From NCBI GenBank assembly GCA_029207755.1, contig JARCOQ010000006.1, positions 31,516,522 to 31,580,521 of the forward strand: a stretch of 64,000 nt of DNA, written 5' to 3'. Shown here one piece after another: positions 1-13,900 of the stretch (positions are counted from its first letter, which is position 1; every line of letters begins with the position of its first letter). Under the pieces are notes generated by a model that was given only the letters and a program-made list of their open reading frames with translations, was not told the DNA's origin and made no database searches. Source of the DNA: Chamaea fasciata. Taxonomy: Eukaryota; Chordata; Aves; Passeriformes; Sylviidae. A program made the translations under genes and the position numbers.

Positions 1-727
1 GCAGTCTCATTGACATTATTTAGCCGCAAGAAAAGACATATTCATCTAAGATATATAATTATTGTTTCTTAAGAAGATTATACCCATATGGTAAAATTAT
101 TTCCAAAAAAAAGCAAAAATGAAAGCATGAATAGACTATGTGCAAAAAGGCCATAATGCCTTCTGCAAAAAAGCCATTCAAAATTTTTTCATTTCAGTTT
201 TTGTTGCATTAAACATGCTCTCAATAGTGTCTTCTTCTGTGCTGTTCAGATAATTTGTTGTGGGTCAGAGGTTTGACATCTCTTTGTACTCTTGTGATCC
301 TCTTCAAGATATGCTATTGCCTCATCATCACAAACCAACCAGTTATTAAAACAATGAAAAAAGGTGTGTTTCCTGCCTCTTCTCTACCTTCTGAACATGG
401 AACAACTGAGCAACAGGATGAGCCTGGAGATTCATTACAGGCTGTCATTAACAGATGTGATGGATGTATACACCCATTAACTCCTCCATCAAATTAATTT
501 ATTTTAACTGTGATGCACGTTATCTGTTTGTAATTTTGTGTAAAAATATATAAGAAGCTCTCTGATAAGTTACACAATACACAGCAATCTACTTGTAAAA
601 CTCATTTACGCATTTTTGTAATCTTGCCTTTTTATTGAGTTCCTGTGGGTTCTTGTAGCATTCCACGTTGTGTTTTTTTAAGACTTACTCTCATGCTATG
701 ACTGTTTCTGGTTTTGTTTTATATTAG
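1..727 (+). other. SORBS2: SORBS2 intron, 3' end
   Basis: AT-rich intronic sequence that ends in the acceptor of the exon at 728. No exon, RNA gene or recognisable mobile element was seen. Confidence 0.7.
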
Positions 728-911
728 GTAGCTACAGTCCATCCTTTTCTGCTCAGGCACACCCAGCTGCAAAGACACAGACATACAGACCACTGTCCAA
801 AAGCGCTTCTGACAGTGGTTCCGATGCCTTTAAGGTCTCATCCCCTTTGCCCCCCCACGTGCCACCACCAGTACCACCACATCGCATGAGGCAACGGTCT
901 ACACCAGAAAA
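728..911 (+). CDS. SORBS2: SORBS2 exon, proline-rich segment before SoHo
   Basis: The acceptor is ttag at 724-727 and the donor is gtaagt from 912. The first two bases finish a codon from the unseen upstream exon, 60 codons follow, and the last two bases (AA) form Lys with the next exon. The translation contains [18 protein letters not shown] and a Pro/Val run ([10 protein letters not shown]), both typical of the region just before the SoHo domain in SORBS2. The proline run is a plausible SH3 or profilin-type ligand. The exon is well conserved against the human protein as I remember it. Confidence 0.93.
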
Positions 912-3900
912 GTAAGTTAGGGAATTTTCAAAAGATGTTCTTGCTAAGTACAGTATTCCAATTGCAGAATAAAACAAAGGATAAAATAGCAGCTCTAGAA
1001 TGATATGACTTCAAGGGCTTTATTCAAGGGCCAGTGAGGTGATGAGGGGTGATCTTCGCCAGGAGTCTGGGCATCACGCATGGTGCTGTCATTTCTTCAG
1101 TGTGCTGAAGTGTTTATTCTTATTCATGATGGGACCATGAGCATTAAGGATTTTGATTCTCATTAGTGGTGTTGTCCTGCTTGTTCTGTTTCAGAACAGT
1201 CTGTGCTCTAGGAGCTGTCTTCAATGGTTTGTCTCTGAGTAGGAAAGGCCATTTATTGTATCCAGCGTAAAAGAGGGAATCAAAAAGATGATGTAATTCA
1301 GAATTCAAGGGAGAGCAAAACTGCAAGACTGTAGCAGTCAACTCACATTTCCTCGGAGCTTAGAAGTGTTTTATACCCCCAGTTTTTTCAATCTCCATTT
1401 TGGTAGACCAAGACAGTGTTTACAGATTAAAGAGGCTTTTCAGATATCTCATAGTTTTCTATCCAAATTCTCTGCACAAAACCAGGTACCACTGGTTAGA
1501 GTCCAGTCTGGAAAAAGTTAGTAATTAATAACTCAGGAAAGAAGTGTTTATCCTTTTGATAAAACCATGCAAGAGACCTGCACACAAATTCTGTTGACTT
1601 CAGCATATATGTAGGTACTAACTCAAGCAAAAAATATTTTTCTTTAGTGTTGACATTAATTAATACTACATGTTAATATAATATTAAGCTATGATAAATG
1701 TATATGTGTGTGACTATATATATATTATCTATTACATATTATCTATTGTATATTATCTATTATCTAGGTAATATTTTTCCTTTCATCTGTGCTTACAAGC
1801 TCCCCTCTCTTGGTTACACTCAATAACAAAAGAGAATTTGACCATTTTTGTCATCTTGGACATTGTAAATATATTTATATGTAGAAATTTAATTATATTA
1901 AACAGTTTCAAGTAGTTAGCAGTTAGAATAAAATATTATGAGGAAAGACCATGCAAAGTGTTTAAAATGAAGACATGACTATAGCTTTTTGAAAAATTTG
2001 TAGGTAGTGGCAATCGAAATTGTAATTCAGTAGATACACCTACTTCAGAGGAAGATGAGGTTGCTTGATGGTTGCTGATTTTGGCTTCCCTGTTGCCAAG
2101 GGCAGGTTGTCAAGAGGAAATGCTAAAGGTGCAAGCTGGTCTGCGTCACAGAGGCCATGAGGCTTGAATTTTGTTAGCAGGTCATACAGAAGTGCAGATT
2201 TTTTTAGCAAGACACCAAAACGTGGAACTGTTTAGCTTTGATCTCTGAAGTTGTGTGAGTTGTTGTCCTGTGGTGGGCCTTGGTCACAGAAACTGAGGTC
2301 TGTAGCAGTTTCTTTTGTCAAGCTTGGAAACAACTGCTCAGCAGTGAATTCGGCTATTTAACCTCCCCTTTTAATTTCCTGCATGATATGACAGGTGGTG
2401 GAAATCTGTGTTCTCCAGGCCAAGGGATGCCAAACACATTAGTTATGCTTTGCCCACTGCTGAAAGCTATTGCTCATCAATCTTTTCCTGCCATTGGGAG
2501 AATCTTTTTTAAATTGCCCTTAAAGCCAGAGTATTTAAAATTTCATGTAAGAGGCTTAGGTCCACATATATCACATGTTTCATAGCTGAGAGGCAAGATA
2601 CGGTTTACAGTAGCAGTTGAGCTCAAAATACAGTCCATACAGGATAAAAGGTTTAAACTGTAGATTAGCTGAACTGAGTGTGAATCAGAATTTCAGTAGC
2701 ATCCTTTTTTCTTCAGTGGCTTGCAGTATAATGCAACTTCATAAGAATATTTCCATTTTCTCAAAAATGGAAATTTTTCATGTGTTCATTCTCAAAAAAA
2801 ATGCAATCTTTTCTGCTCTGAAAATAATTTTTTCCTCAGTGAAAATAAACAATAACATGTAGAACTACTTCCCTTGAAATGTAGGGCATTTTATAAATAG
2901 AGATGTCTGTGTCCCTGAAATGCACTTGCAAGCATACTATAAACAAAAGCTACCCCATAGATTTTTTTTAAGGCACATGAGATGTGCATTATGATGTCAG
3001 GTCACATCAAACCAAGTCACACCAGAAAGACCAATAGAACTAATAAAAATTAATCTGTGTGTGCTCTTTCTTATCATAAATACAGACAATAGCTGGTAGT
3101 ATTTCCCATTCCCTTTCCTCCAACCTTTGAGTTATTTGTGGGTCATTTTACACAGTGTTAAATAAAAATATGTATGTTTTCCAAGTACAATGAAGGTAGG
3201 TACTACAAGAACTGCCAGGAAAAGGTAGCTCTCACTGTAACTAAGTATTCCCCCATAACATATAGGTAGTTAGTAATATGACATAGTAAATGACTGAAAA
3301 AACAGTAACATGATACTTTTTATTCTTTGCATAGCATTATTATATTGAAAGTAAATTTGTAATTGTAGAGAAAATGGATACATTCCTAATCCAAATTCAA
3401 CCGCCAAATTCTCCCTCTTGTTAATCTGTTCAAGATAGAGAAACAATATGCTGCTTACAAGGATATTCAGAAGCAATTCTACTACAGATCAGGACCATCA
3501 CACTGTCTTTTAAAATATTTTTTTTATTTAAAGTAATATTTTAAAATAACATCTTAAAATAATTCCTCTTTTTTTGCCTGAGAAGACTTTATAACTTTTC
3601 AATATGGCCTTATCATCATATTATGTGATGACAAAAATATCTACCGTTTGCCTATATTAGTAGAGTGCACAAAATATGTAGAGTTATTTGCAATGGTTAG
3701 CATGTTTTTTGACATGGTATGCCAGGGTAGTTTTTAAACTGGTCTACTTGTTGAAAGAAAAATATGAGTGATCACAGGCTGGACATCTCTAGCATTTTTC
3801 TGCTGTACTGGGCATACCTGCTGTAAAAAGGTCAAGATGACACAGTAAAACGCTGGGATGCCAGGCTAGGTGTTCCACAGCTGAGATCTGGAAAGATTAA

Positions 3901-6900
3901 CTGTTCTGAGCATCATTTGGCTTTGCGGGTTTCTGTTGTACACACCTGTAAAGCACAAGGTGATGACAGTAAATTAGCTCAGTTGCTTGTATTTGTTGTT
4001 TAGGAACGACTGGGATCCTCCTGACAGAAAGGTAGATACTCGCAAGTTCCGTTCTGAACCAAGGAGTATTTTTGAATACGAGCCAGGAAAGTCATCGATC
4101 CTTGAACATGAAAGACCGGTAAGACACATAAGTGAGATGGGTAATACAGTAAGAGATTTGGTAAGAGGTTATCTTTTTATTATTTACTATTATTAATAAC
4201 TACTTAGAGGAATATTGAAGATTCATTTTCAAATACAATTTTGCCGCAATTTGTCTTTGCTCTTATATGATGGTTATGTTGAAAAATGGAGTTTGGCTTA
4301 TTCGCTCAACTTACTTCTTCCGGTGTTTCCAAGAAATCACTACCGTGCAAACCTCATGGATGAGAGGCAGAACAGATGGAAACTGCTTTTTCTAATTAGT
4401 GTGCATCTACAGCACTTATTTTCAGTAGTGTTAACAGCACGTATAATATTTGATTAATTAATGCAGAAAAATAAAATATTTGCATTTTCAGGATGTGCTG
4501 AATTGTATGTCTAAGGAGATTTTTGTCAAATACTGGCCAAGGTTGCCCAGACAGGACTCGTCTGAACACAGCCCTGAGCAACCTGATATGATTAGACCTA
4601 ACTTTAACAGAAGGTTGGGCTAGATGACCTCTGGGGGTACTTTCCAGCCTCAAATACTCTGTGATTTGAGGGAGTGTACATTAGCATGTAATTAGAAGTC
4701 TTTATTCCTGCTTTCTAAATAATGATTGAAATGTGGAATAAAGCCATGCTTAATGCTTGCAAAATGACAATTAACAGAAGTTTCCATTTGCTGAAAGACA
4801 TTCACCCAGGCCTTCTAATTTAGCTTTGTGCATTCTTAATACTTTCTTATTTTAGGAAAGCTGTTATATATCAATGGCAATATTTTCTTTTCTTGGCCTT
4901 ATACTTTGAGGTTGCAATGTTTGAGGGAGTCCAGTTTCAAAAAAGAGGTTTATGAAATCAGTACTGGATTTTTATTTGTGTCTGTATTACATGCTTGTTA
5001 ACAGAATTTATTTTGCCAATTTAATGCAAATTAAGGAAATAACTGAATTTCTGAATATGCAGTATATCAACAGTGTGAAACACCTGAACCAAGCACCTTT
5101 TCCTTTGTTTTTGTGGTCTTTGCAGAAATCTAATTTTTGTTAGCTAGAAAACACAAAACTCTTCTCCTGTGAAATTGAGTTCCTGCAGAACTGATGTGTT
5201 TTTCAAAGAGGAAACTGGCATTTCTGTAGGAACTGGTAATGAATCAATATAATCAGTATCTGAGTGCAGATGAACTTAACAAATGATTTTATTTAAAAGG
5301 CAGTGTCATTTGACCTGAGCACTTTTTGAGTGTCATGGTTGCATTATAAACACTGAAGTAATTTTCCAACTACCAATTTTCCTTCCCAATGCCAAAGAGT
5401 AATAGCAGATTCAAATTAAAAATAAGAAAAGTGCATGGATTTCAGTGTATTCCAAGAATGGCCTCACTTTTCTAATAAATTACATTTTCCCCTAATGTAA
5501 TGGGAACAAAAATAATTCATGTAACAATTGCAGTGCTGATGAATATTGTCAGAACTACATTTTTTCAATTCTAGCAAGCTGATGAAATACCAAAAAAGTG
5601 AGGGTTTATGATTATTCCTTTTTCCCACTTGCTTATGCATTTTACTTTTGCTAATCTAAATCAAGAGTTGGAATTTTGAGCTTTGTTTGGTCCTTAAAAT
5701 ATTTTTATGCCAAAAAGCTTTAGTCGTGTTGTACCTATTTAAGCAATATCCATCAAGGTAAGGTCATACTTTGTCATCTGAAGCTTAGACTAAAAGTTCA
5801 GGCTTAGCTGACATACATACAAGGAACCATCTCATTGTATAAGAATTTTTTTAAAGCTGAGAAGAGTACATTAATGTACAGAAAGGAGAGATTTTTTGTT
5901 TATGTATTATTCCGAGCTGTAAAAAATTGCAAATTGATATGAGATGAAAGTTGTGCTGACACTAGTTTAACATACTTGAAAAAATAGGGAGCTATAACAG
6001 TTTCATCCGTCTGGAATGTCTACTGTTGATAAAGATGCTATTTAGCTTTATGTAATTAAGATACTTCCTTTAGACCATGTTATTAACAGAAAATTAATTG
6101 ATTTCACTGAGGTGTTTGTTTTCCTTGTATTCATTGAATGGGATATAGAAAGTAAAACTAACTTTGTAAAGGATGATCAGCAAAGCAGGTCAAAAGTTCT
6201 TTTCATTGTGCATAGGAAGAGCTGACATCTGAAAATAATGCATTGGTTCCAAATTCAGATGAAAACTCCAAATTCTCAAATGTGTCAGTACTGCATGAAT
6301 TAAGTCTTCCACATTGATGATCTCAAACTGTCTGAAAAATGGTTTCAATGATACTGAAGGAAAGTATTAATATTAATGTGGAATATAAAATAAATGCAAT
6401 AAATTAATATTGCAAAAGATGGACGTTTATTGTGTCTGAACTAGAAAGTCATACTTTATTAGTTTTGTCAAAACCAAAAAAGTCAAAGGGAGTTTTTCTA
6501 ACACTCCAAATCCCCTTTTTTAAAAAAATTAAATAATTTACATGTCTACAAGATTGTAGTGTTGATGGCAAAGTAATCTGTTAAAAATATAAAATATTTA
6601 CAGCTGCCTTGTATCATAATAAACAGGACAAGTCAGAATTGACAGATCAGCATTCCCTTTATTGGTGTAGGTAGTAGATTGGAATCAGTTGTGATTAATG
6701 TGGAGATGAGAACATGAGAAGAATAAAAGAAGCTGAGATTCAGTGTAAAACTAACATTTAGTGGGAAATACTATTCAGCAGATCCTCACTGATCAAAAGA
6801 AGATCTGCATTAATCAAAACAATGTGCGAAATAATAAACTAAAACACTGACCTAGTAACAAAGATAGATTGGTTAGGGATAACTGATTATCTTTCTTATA

Positions 6901-7941
6901 GATGCAGAAGGATGAGTGTACTTTCAAACTGCTGTATCATGTAGTAGCCTCTTCCAAGAAACAGTAAATTAATGTGTTTTCTTCCATAATTTGAATTTGG
7001 AAGAGTATAAAACATCAGCATAAAGGAGAAGCTTGGGATTAGTATTTTGAGATTACAGTAAAAGTTTGTGATATTAAGGCATTAAATAGTCTTACAAGAC
7101 ATGGTGATACAGCTCCTTTTTTTCCTATTTCAAAAAGCTACTGATAGGGTGGCACGTAAGTTGTTTTGATGTATGTTTCCATCTCAAGTGTCTGCAATTC
7201 AACTAAATATTCCTCTTTTTCTCCGACATCATCCAAACGATGAACTTGTTTCCTAAAATGGATGTTTGCTTTCCATTAAAAAGACAATGGCAATGTAACA
7301 AGTTAATCTTACTCATGTGGAAATGAAATTAAATTTTATTATTTACTAGTTTCTACCTTGTATATATGAGAAGCAATTCCTCCATACATATACATATATC
7401 TATTTCTGCAGTAGAGTATGAATGAAAGAATCTCAACGTTACTGTAAAAAAAGACCTCATAAAATTGGTACAAGCAATGCCTCTGTTTTCACTAGTTGTT
7501 TTATTCTAAGCATAAAAGTATACATGTGATAGTCAAATAAAACTGTGAGGGTAAATTTTGGTTCTAGATTTTTTAATCTCTGTTCAACATACAAATTTCC
7601 TACTGAGTTTATATGAAAGAGGAATTCATAATTAGAATTTTTAAAAATTACTCTTTTGTCAAATACAAGAAATAGACTGGGCTTGTTCCATGATATACAT
7701 CTGTTGTTTTTGATTTAGTTTTTAGTGTAGTGAAAAATTGGAAATTTTCTTTAGAACATGCACATTTTCTTTGGAACATGCACAGATGCTTCTGACATCT
7801 CAATCTGGTTATCTGACTATTCTGCTTGGTATGCTTAATATTTCATTTAAAAATATTTCTTTACATAAAGAAATAGACTAAGTCCATCTGGCAGTAGACT
7901 TGGAGTTACCACAGCTATTTTAAAGTAGTCCAAAAGAGGGG

Positions 7942-7983
<42 letters not shown>

Positions 7984-10900
7984 AGAGAGAGAGAGAGAGG
8001 AAGAAAAAACGAAAGAAAAGAGAAAATTCTTTAATTCTTTAGAGGTAATAAAATGCCAAAGACAAATTTGCAACAGGCATCTCAGCCCACTGTTCCAGAC
8101 AGGCTTCAGATTGGTGTCTGAACTTAGAAATGCAAAATACTGGTCTCCATGTAAGAACCATGTAATTCATGAGTTTAAATGCACAGTTTTGATTATTACC
8201 TGTGGATGTCTATTTGTGTATCAAACCAAGAACAGGTAAAGCTACATGTAATACTACAATGTAATTTTTTTCACTGTCAATGTTCTATACTTGAGTATCC
8301 TGATGTAGTGTTTTGTTGACCAGCTGGTGCATAAGGCAAAAGGAGTGAAGTTACTTAGTGGTCTTTAGTAGCATATTTTCAATAAATAATAATATTACAA
8401 AATTGCTAGATGAAGGATAGATTGTAGGATAGATTACTTGACTGGCAAGTCATAATAAGGGATTTTCCTTTATTGCTTTTACTTTCTATTCCAGTAGTTT
8501 GAGAGGTACTTTGTGAGACTAAGCCAAGTGCAGCTTTAAGTCAAACTGATGAATTCATTTTAAGACTCTTAGAAGGGGAGATAATACAAAAAGGTCTGTC
8601 CGCAAAACTCGCAGCCAAAAAGCCCAGCAAAATCAATTGCCTGTGTATTGATCTTGGTAGAACAGGGAATGCAATCCTCTCCAAAATTGCCAGGAAGCAG
8701 GGAATTTGCACCTTTAGTGCTCAGTTTCTTTTTGTTTGCTGCCCTCTGCGGTTGAAACTGTAAATTAAGGTGGATTTGGCCGCATGGAGTTAGCTTTACA
8801 TACTTTGTAGCAGTCTCATTTTATTTGCAACTGCTACACAAGAAGAAAGGAAAACTTAGAAACTAGATAAAATACATTATTTCTAGCTTTTTATTTACTA
8901 GCAGAAACACAAGGGTTTTTAAGCTTGCAGCTAATTGCAAGAGTATTTGAAGTTGAAAAGGGAGGCGACTCCCATTCTCAATTTTATCTTCTTGGCTGGC
9001 TTGGGGGAGCCATCTGATTTGTCCGTGTGTTCTGCCTCCCTGCAAGGAGGGACATGGTTCCATCACTGTGTAGGTGTGGGGCTTCTGCTCTTCAGGGCAC
9101 CTTGAGGCTCACAGGGTAATGTCAGTAGGCTGGGACTTCTCGGGCCTAAAGCTCCCCAATTCCATCTCTATATACATTTAAAATTAATTATTTGTTTACT
9201 TATTTGTTTGTTTATTTAATTAATGTAAATACACCTGTTTGTTGATACCAACATTTCTGTGAAAATTAATTTTTTGGTAAAATATAAAGGTTAAAACATG
9301 CAATATTTCAACATGTTGAAAGAAAAAAGTTTGGAGAAAGGATGGAAAAGAATTGTTTAGTAATGTCTTCTCAGATTATCCAGATGCAATTTGTGGATTT
9401 TTTTTAAGGTAAGCATAAAAAACCCTTTAAACATGGCAAGCATTCTCTGTAATGGGAACCAAGTTGATATACAGCAAAGTTATCTTCTGCGTTTTGCATC
9501 TGTCAGTTTTTGCCCTTATGCCTTCATAACCCTGTAGAAGAGAATCCTGTGGTTTTTTCTTAAATTAGTCATAATCTCTTTCAAATTCATACATTTTTAG
9601 AAGTCAGTTCATGGAATTAATTTCAGTAGTGTTTCTCTACGAAATACTTGGGTGTCTATAGTTGAGTTCAAGAACTTGTCATTAGTACTGCTGAGATACG
9701 GCTGTGGATGGTGGAAATGTAAGGGCAAAACTCCAAAGGAGCTTCACTTCCTAACTCTTCTGTGGAGCATAGCAAGTTTTTCATCTATGACATTCACTTC
9801 CCTCTCATTCACAGGAATTCTACTTCTCTTACTTGAAAGGGCATTGTGAAGATGAGTGTGTAAAACAGCTGGGCTCCAGATATTTCATGAACAGCTCATA
9901 GATACGTGAGCACCAAAGTAGTTGTGAAGGGTTGTTGACCTTTCAATAGAGCAGAGTTGGCAGGCTGTCCCAGTAACATCAAAAGCGGCAAGAAAAGTGC
10001 TGTAAGATGTTTAATTACCTGAAATGGTCAAGAGCACAATGTTATCTCTTGCAGAAAAGAGAAATAGCTGTATCTGATTGCTCTGGTCTACTGTCTACGG
10101 TGACTCTTTGGCTCCGGAGGAAAAAGTGTTACATACTTGATCACCAATGTCATTCTTTATGCAGGACCCTGTCTTCTTTGATGATTGCTCTCTAGGGCAC
10201 ACCATAATTAGTGTCTAGGTTCTGATAATTACAGTTATGGAAAAGCAAATTTTAAATCCAGAAACGTCTTTAACAAGAGGATTTCTCTGTTTCAGAGATC
10301 TTTAAGCCAACACTTCACTGTAATTGTGTGCTGCATGAAAGCCTGCATCAGATGCTACAAAGAAACTGAAGCTAGTTAGAAAGTAATTAATGCAGCCAAG
10401 TTTACAGTTGATTAGATATCCCATTGAGAGCTGCACTGTTTTGCACCGTCATGCTTTCATGCTGCTTGAATAAATCTGTCAATTATTCTTCTGTTCACTG
10501 GAGAAGTTCCTTAATACTATCTTCAACTCCTACTTTATCCCTTGGCTGTGAGAATTTTCAGATGAAAACAATGTATTTCACTGTTGAAAAAAATGCTTCA
10601 TTATGTCAACAAGGCTATGAGAGAGAAAGCAATTCACAGTACTGCTGCAACAAATATTATGGAATGCATAATTTTTTGTTCCCTATGTTTGACTATAGTA
10701 TGTAAAATACACCAGTTCCTTTTCATATGCTGAAGTGGCTTTTTAACATAGTGATGCTTGCATGATGCATATTCTTTATCTCTGCTCAGTGCTTGCTTCA
10801 AGACATCAAGATTCAGAATTAACATGCTTTTTGAGAAGACAAGGAATGACTGAACACAATACAGATAAAGTTGTGTCCTTACAGCTGATCAGATGGGCAC

Positions 10901-13900
10901 TTTCTTGCCTGTGCTGGAGAAGACAATCATTTAAACCATCTTCCTAACAAGGAATCTTTAGCAGCATTGAATGTAATTAACTAATGCAGTGATGTTAAAG
11001 AAAAGGTCAAAGAGCTCCCTTAGCTTTAAAAGTATTTTACAATGCTTAACATCTTCCAGTCCTTGGAAGAACATCAACAGAAAGAGAAGTTAAAGCTACC
11101 AGTGAATGACAGCTCTTGAACACAGATATTCTCTATCTTAAATACCATCTTCATTCTTTGATTTTATTCCATTTCTTTCCCTGTATTTGTGTTATGTCTG
11201 TGTGTTTGTTGTTAAAGTGACATAGCATTTCTAGCACTTTGCTCAGTGTGTGCCTTTTCCTTCCCTTTTCCATCACAACTGCTCCAGACTGATCGCATAA
11301 ACCCAGATGACATAGATTTAGAAAACGAACCCTGGTATAAATTCTTTTCAGAGCTGGAGTTTGGACATCCGGTAAGTGAGGACAGAATATTGATATTTAC
11401 ACTTTAGGAAAAAATATTTTTAGAAGGAGGAATTTAAATTACCAAATTCAGCAAGTATATGCCAGTAAAATTAATATAAGGGTTTTTGGGGTTTTTTTGA
11501 GGATGGGTAGTAAAGTCCCATGAATATAAGGATTTTGTTCAAATAAACTCTTGCTAGAGTAGTTATAGTAATAGCTTTAATAAGGAGTATGTATTAGACA
11601 TATAGTAGTGTGTAAATATTTATTAACAAGACAAATTCCATGATAAACAGGGATGATTGCTAGTTTCCCTAATTTTTTTGCATTTGGCTGGATTATTTTT
11701 GTACAATCTTCTAGGACAGAAAAACAGGACAGTTTCCATTAGGGATGCTAAGTTACAAATCATATATTTTACTTAAAGGAATATATCTAAATTTAAATGT
11801 ATGAAGCCATAAACAATTTTCTTATAGCAGGAAATACTGAGATGTATTTTTTCCCTTTTTTTAATCTCTTATATGAATACATGCAGAATACTAATTTTGT
11901 ACCTGAACACAGAGATATGGGTTTGCTCTGTTTTCAAGCTGGACACCTGTTTGAATGGACAGACTTCAGTTCTGCTCCAACTTTCACAAATAGCCGTTAC
12001 CTAAAAAGAGGGATCTGGCAAACAGCTGCTGTTTTGGACCTGCTGCAAGCACTTCTATTTAAAATTATAAACCTGAAGAGTTCCATTTGGCTGAAACACC
12101 TAAAAATCAGAAATATCTCAATTTTTCACCTTCGATTTCTTAAGTACTTGCAGTTCTTCTGCAAATGCCATAGGTTTAATTGTATCTAAGCACCTAAGGC
12201 TGTTTTACCATTTTTACAATGGTAAAACAGTAACATTGTCCTTGAGGCAAGACTGAGAACTAGGTTTCACTTCCTCCCTGCACAATGCCTTAACAACTAG
12301 ATTGGAGATGCACCTGCTCTTGCTTTTGCACACTCCCTCTCTGGCTCCACAGAGCTCAAATTCTTTCCTGTACACTCTAACATCTCTAGGAAAAAGGATA
12401 GCAAATTTCTTCATCACAGAAAAGTGTCTAAGAGAACAGCTGGAATATCCAGACAGGCGGAAAATTAAAAGAAGTTAAAATCCCCTTAGAAAAAGGACGG
12501 AAGTTAACCCAAGCATTCCCTCAGTCTTTTTAAGCATTCTCATAGCTCCCCAGGATCCTCCCAAAGACTTTTTGAGTTTAAAAAGCAGAAGCCACAAGTC
12601 ACAGACAGGAAATCCAAAGTAGGCATGAGCTTGACAGTATCAGGATTTAAAATATCCCCATTCTTTTCTTTCCCTCTCAGCCACCAGTTCTCTGGAGGCC
12701 TATCAGAGTTTTAATTAGTGACATGCCAGGCTACATGAGGAGCCTGGGCAGTTGACACAGGGCCCTGGAGGACACCCTGGAACCAGGCACCTTAGTCCCT
12801 TTCTGTACCTAGCCATAAACCAAAATCAGGACTCCCTGCTACTTCAGGGAGAGCAGAAGAAAAAAAAATCATACACTCTTTTAAAACCTTAATGGTTTAA
12901 TCATAGCATTTAAAAAAAGCTACCCATTGAATGCCCTCTGAAAATATATTATTTTAAAAAAAGGTAAATATATCTGGGTTTAATTTCTTGTGCAGTGTCT
13001 ATAATGTTATCACATTGTCATGGATTACTTTTATCTCCATTATCCTGCCATTCAAGTAGTTTTGGCATTCCTCCCTTTAGGTGGGTAGAAACAGTATGGA
13101 TAAATTCTTCTGATGAACCATAACTCAACAATATTTTACTGATAACAATAACTTTTAAGATAAAGTATATTGAAATTCCTCCAAGAGAGCATAACTGGGA
13201 GATACTTCACATTTTCTCTGTCAGTATTAAAAACTGCTGGTATTTATTCAACCATTCCAGTTGTAAATTTTACCACCTAAAGTTACTAACATTTTATTAG
13301 GATATTTTAAAAATAACACATTTATCCTTCCATTCTACCCATGTGTGTCACTCTTTGTATCTGGCACTGTCAACACTTAATTTCTAACTGTGTCACCTTT
13401 TCCACATGTTTCATTCCTTGCTGCCATTGATTCTACTCCATTTCATCTCTACATTTCTGCTTTTATGATGCAGCCACCTAAAAAGCTTTTGGACTATGTT
13501 CAAGACTGTTCTTCTGGTGTTTCCAATGAGGTAAATGAATGGTTCTTTTTCAGATGATTCTCTTGGGAAGAAGGGTTGAAATGCTCACCATTTATGTCTT
13601 AGGTTTGTTAAAATTTAGTGGTTTCCTTCTGATAGCTATGAGACATTTCTAATGCACAATCATTGTATCTTTGTCTTCATATCTTTCCAGATCACTAGTG
13701 CATTTGGATGTTGATCTTATTATCCTAGGAACTGTGAGTCCTTATCCCCAAAACTTCTCAGAGATTAACACCCAGAATTACACAACACTCCATACGTCTC
13801 TAACTCTTTGACAAATTCCCACTTTTCAGAGTTGGGCAAGTGCATTGCACAATTAATCCATCAGCACAGTATCTTTTTTATTAAAATATCTGAGTGCAAA

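Larger units (their letters stand above)
4119..11287 (+). other. SORBS2: SORBS2 intron, 7.2 kb
   Basis: The largest intron in the window. It holds a CR1 remnant (4528-4670), a 20-bp tandem duplication (7744-7783) and a long purine tract (7932-8009). I found no additional exon with matching phase. Confidence 0.75.

Noticed and set aside
4396..4653. 85-codon minus-strand frame
   Set aside because: Overlaps the CR1 remnant and is its antisense shadow.
11797..12189. 130-codon open frame in a SORBS2 intron
   Set aside because: Rich in Phe/Leu/Ile/Lys as expected of AT-rich DNA, no recognisable family, no splice phase match to the gene.
12200..12230. microRNA precursor interpretation of the hairpin
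   Set aside because: The stem is 13 bp with a 5-nt loop, far shorter than a Dicer substrate.
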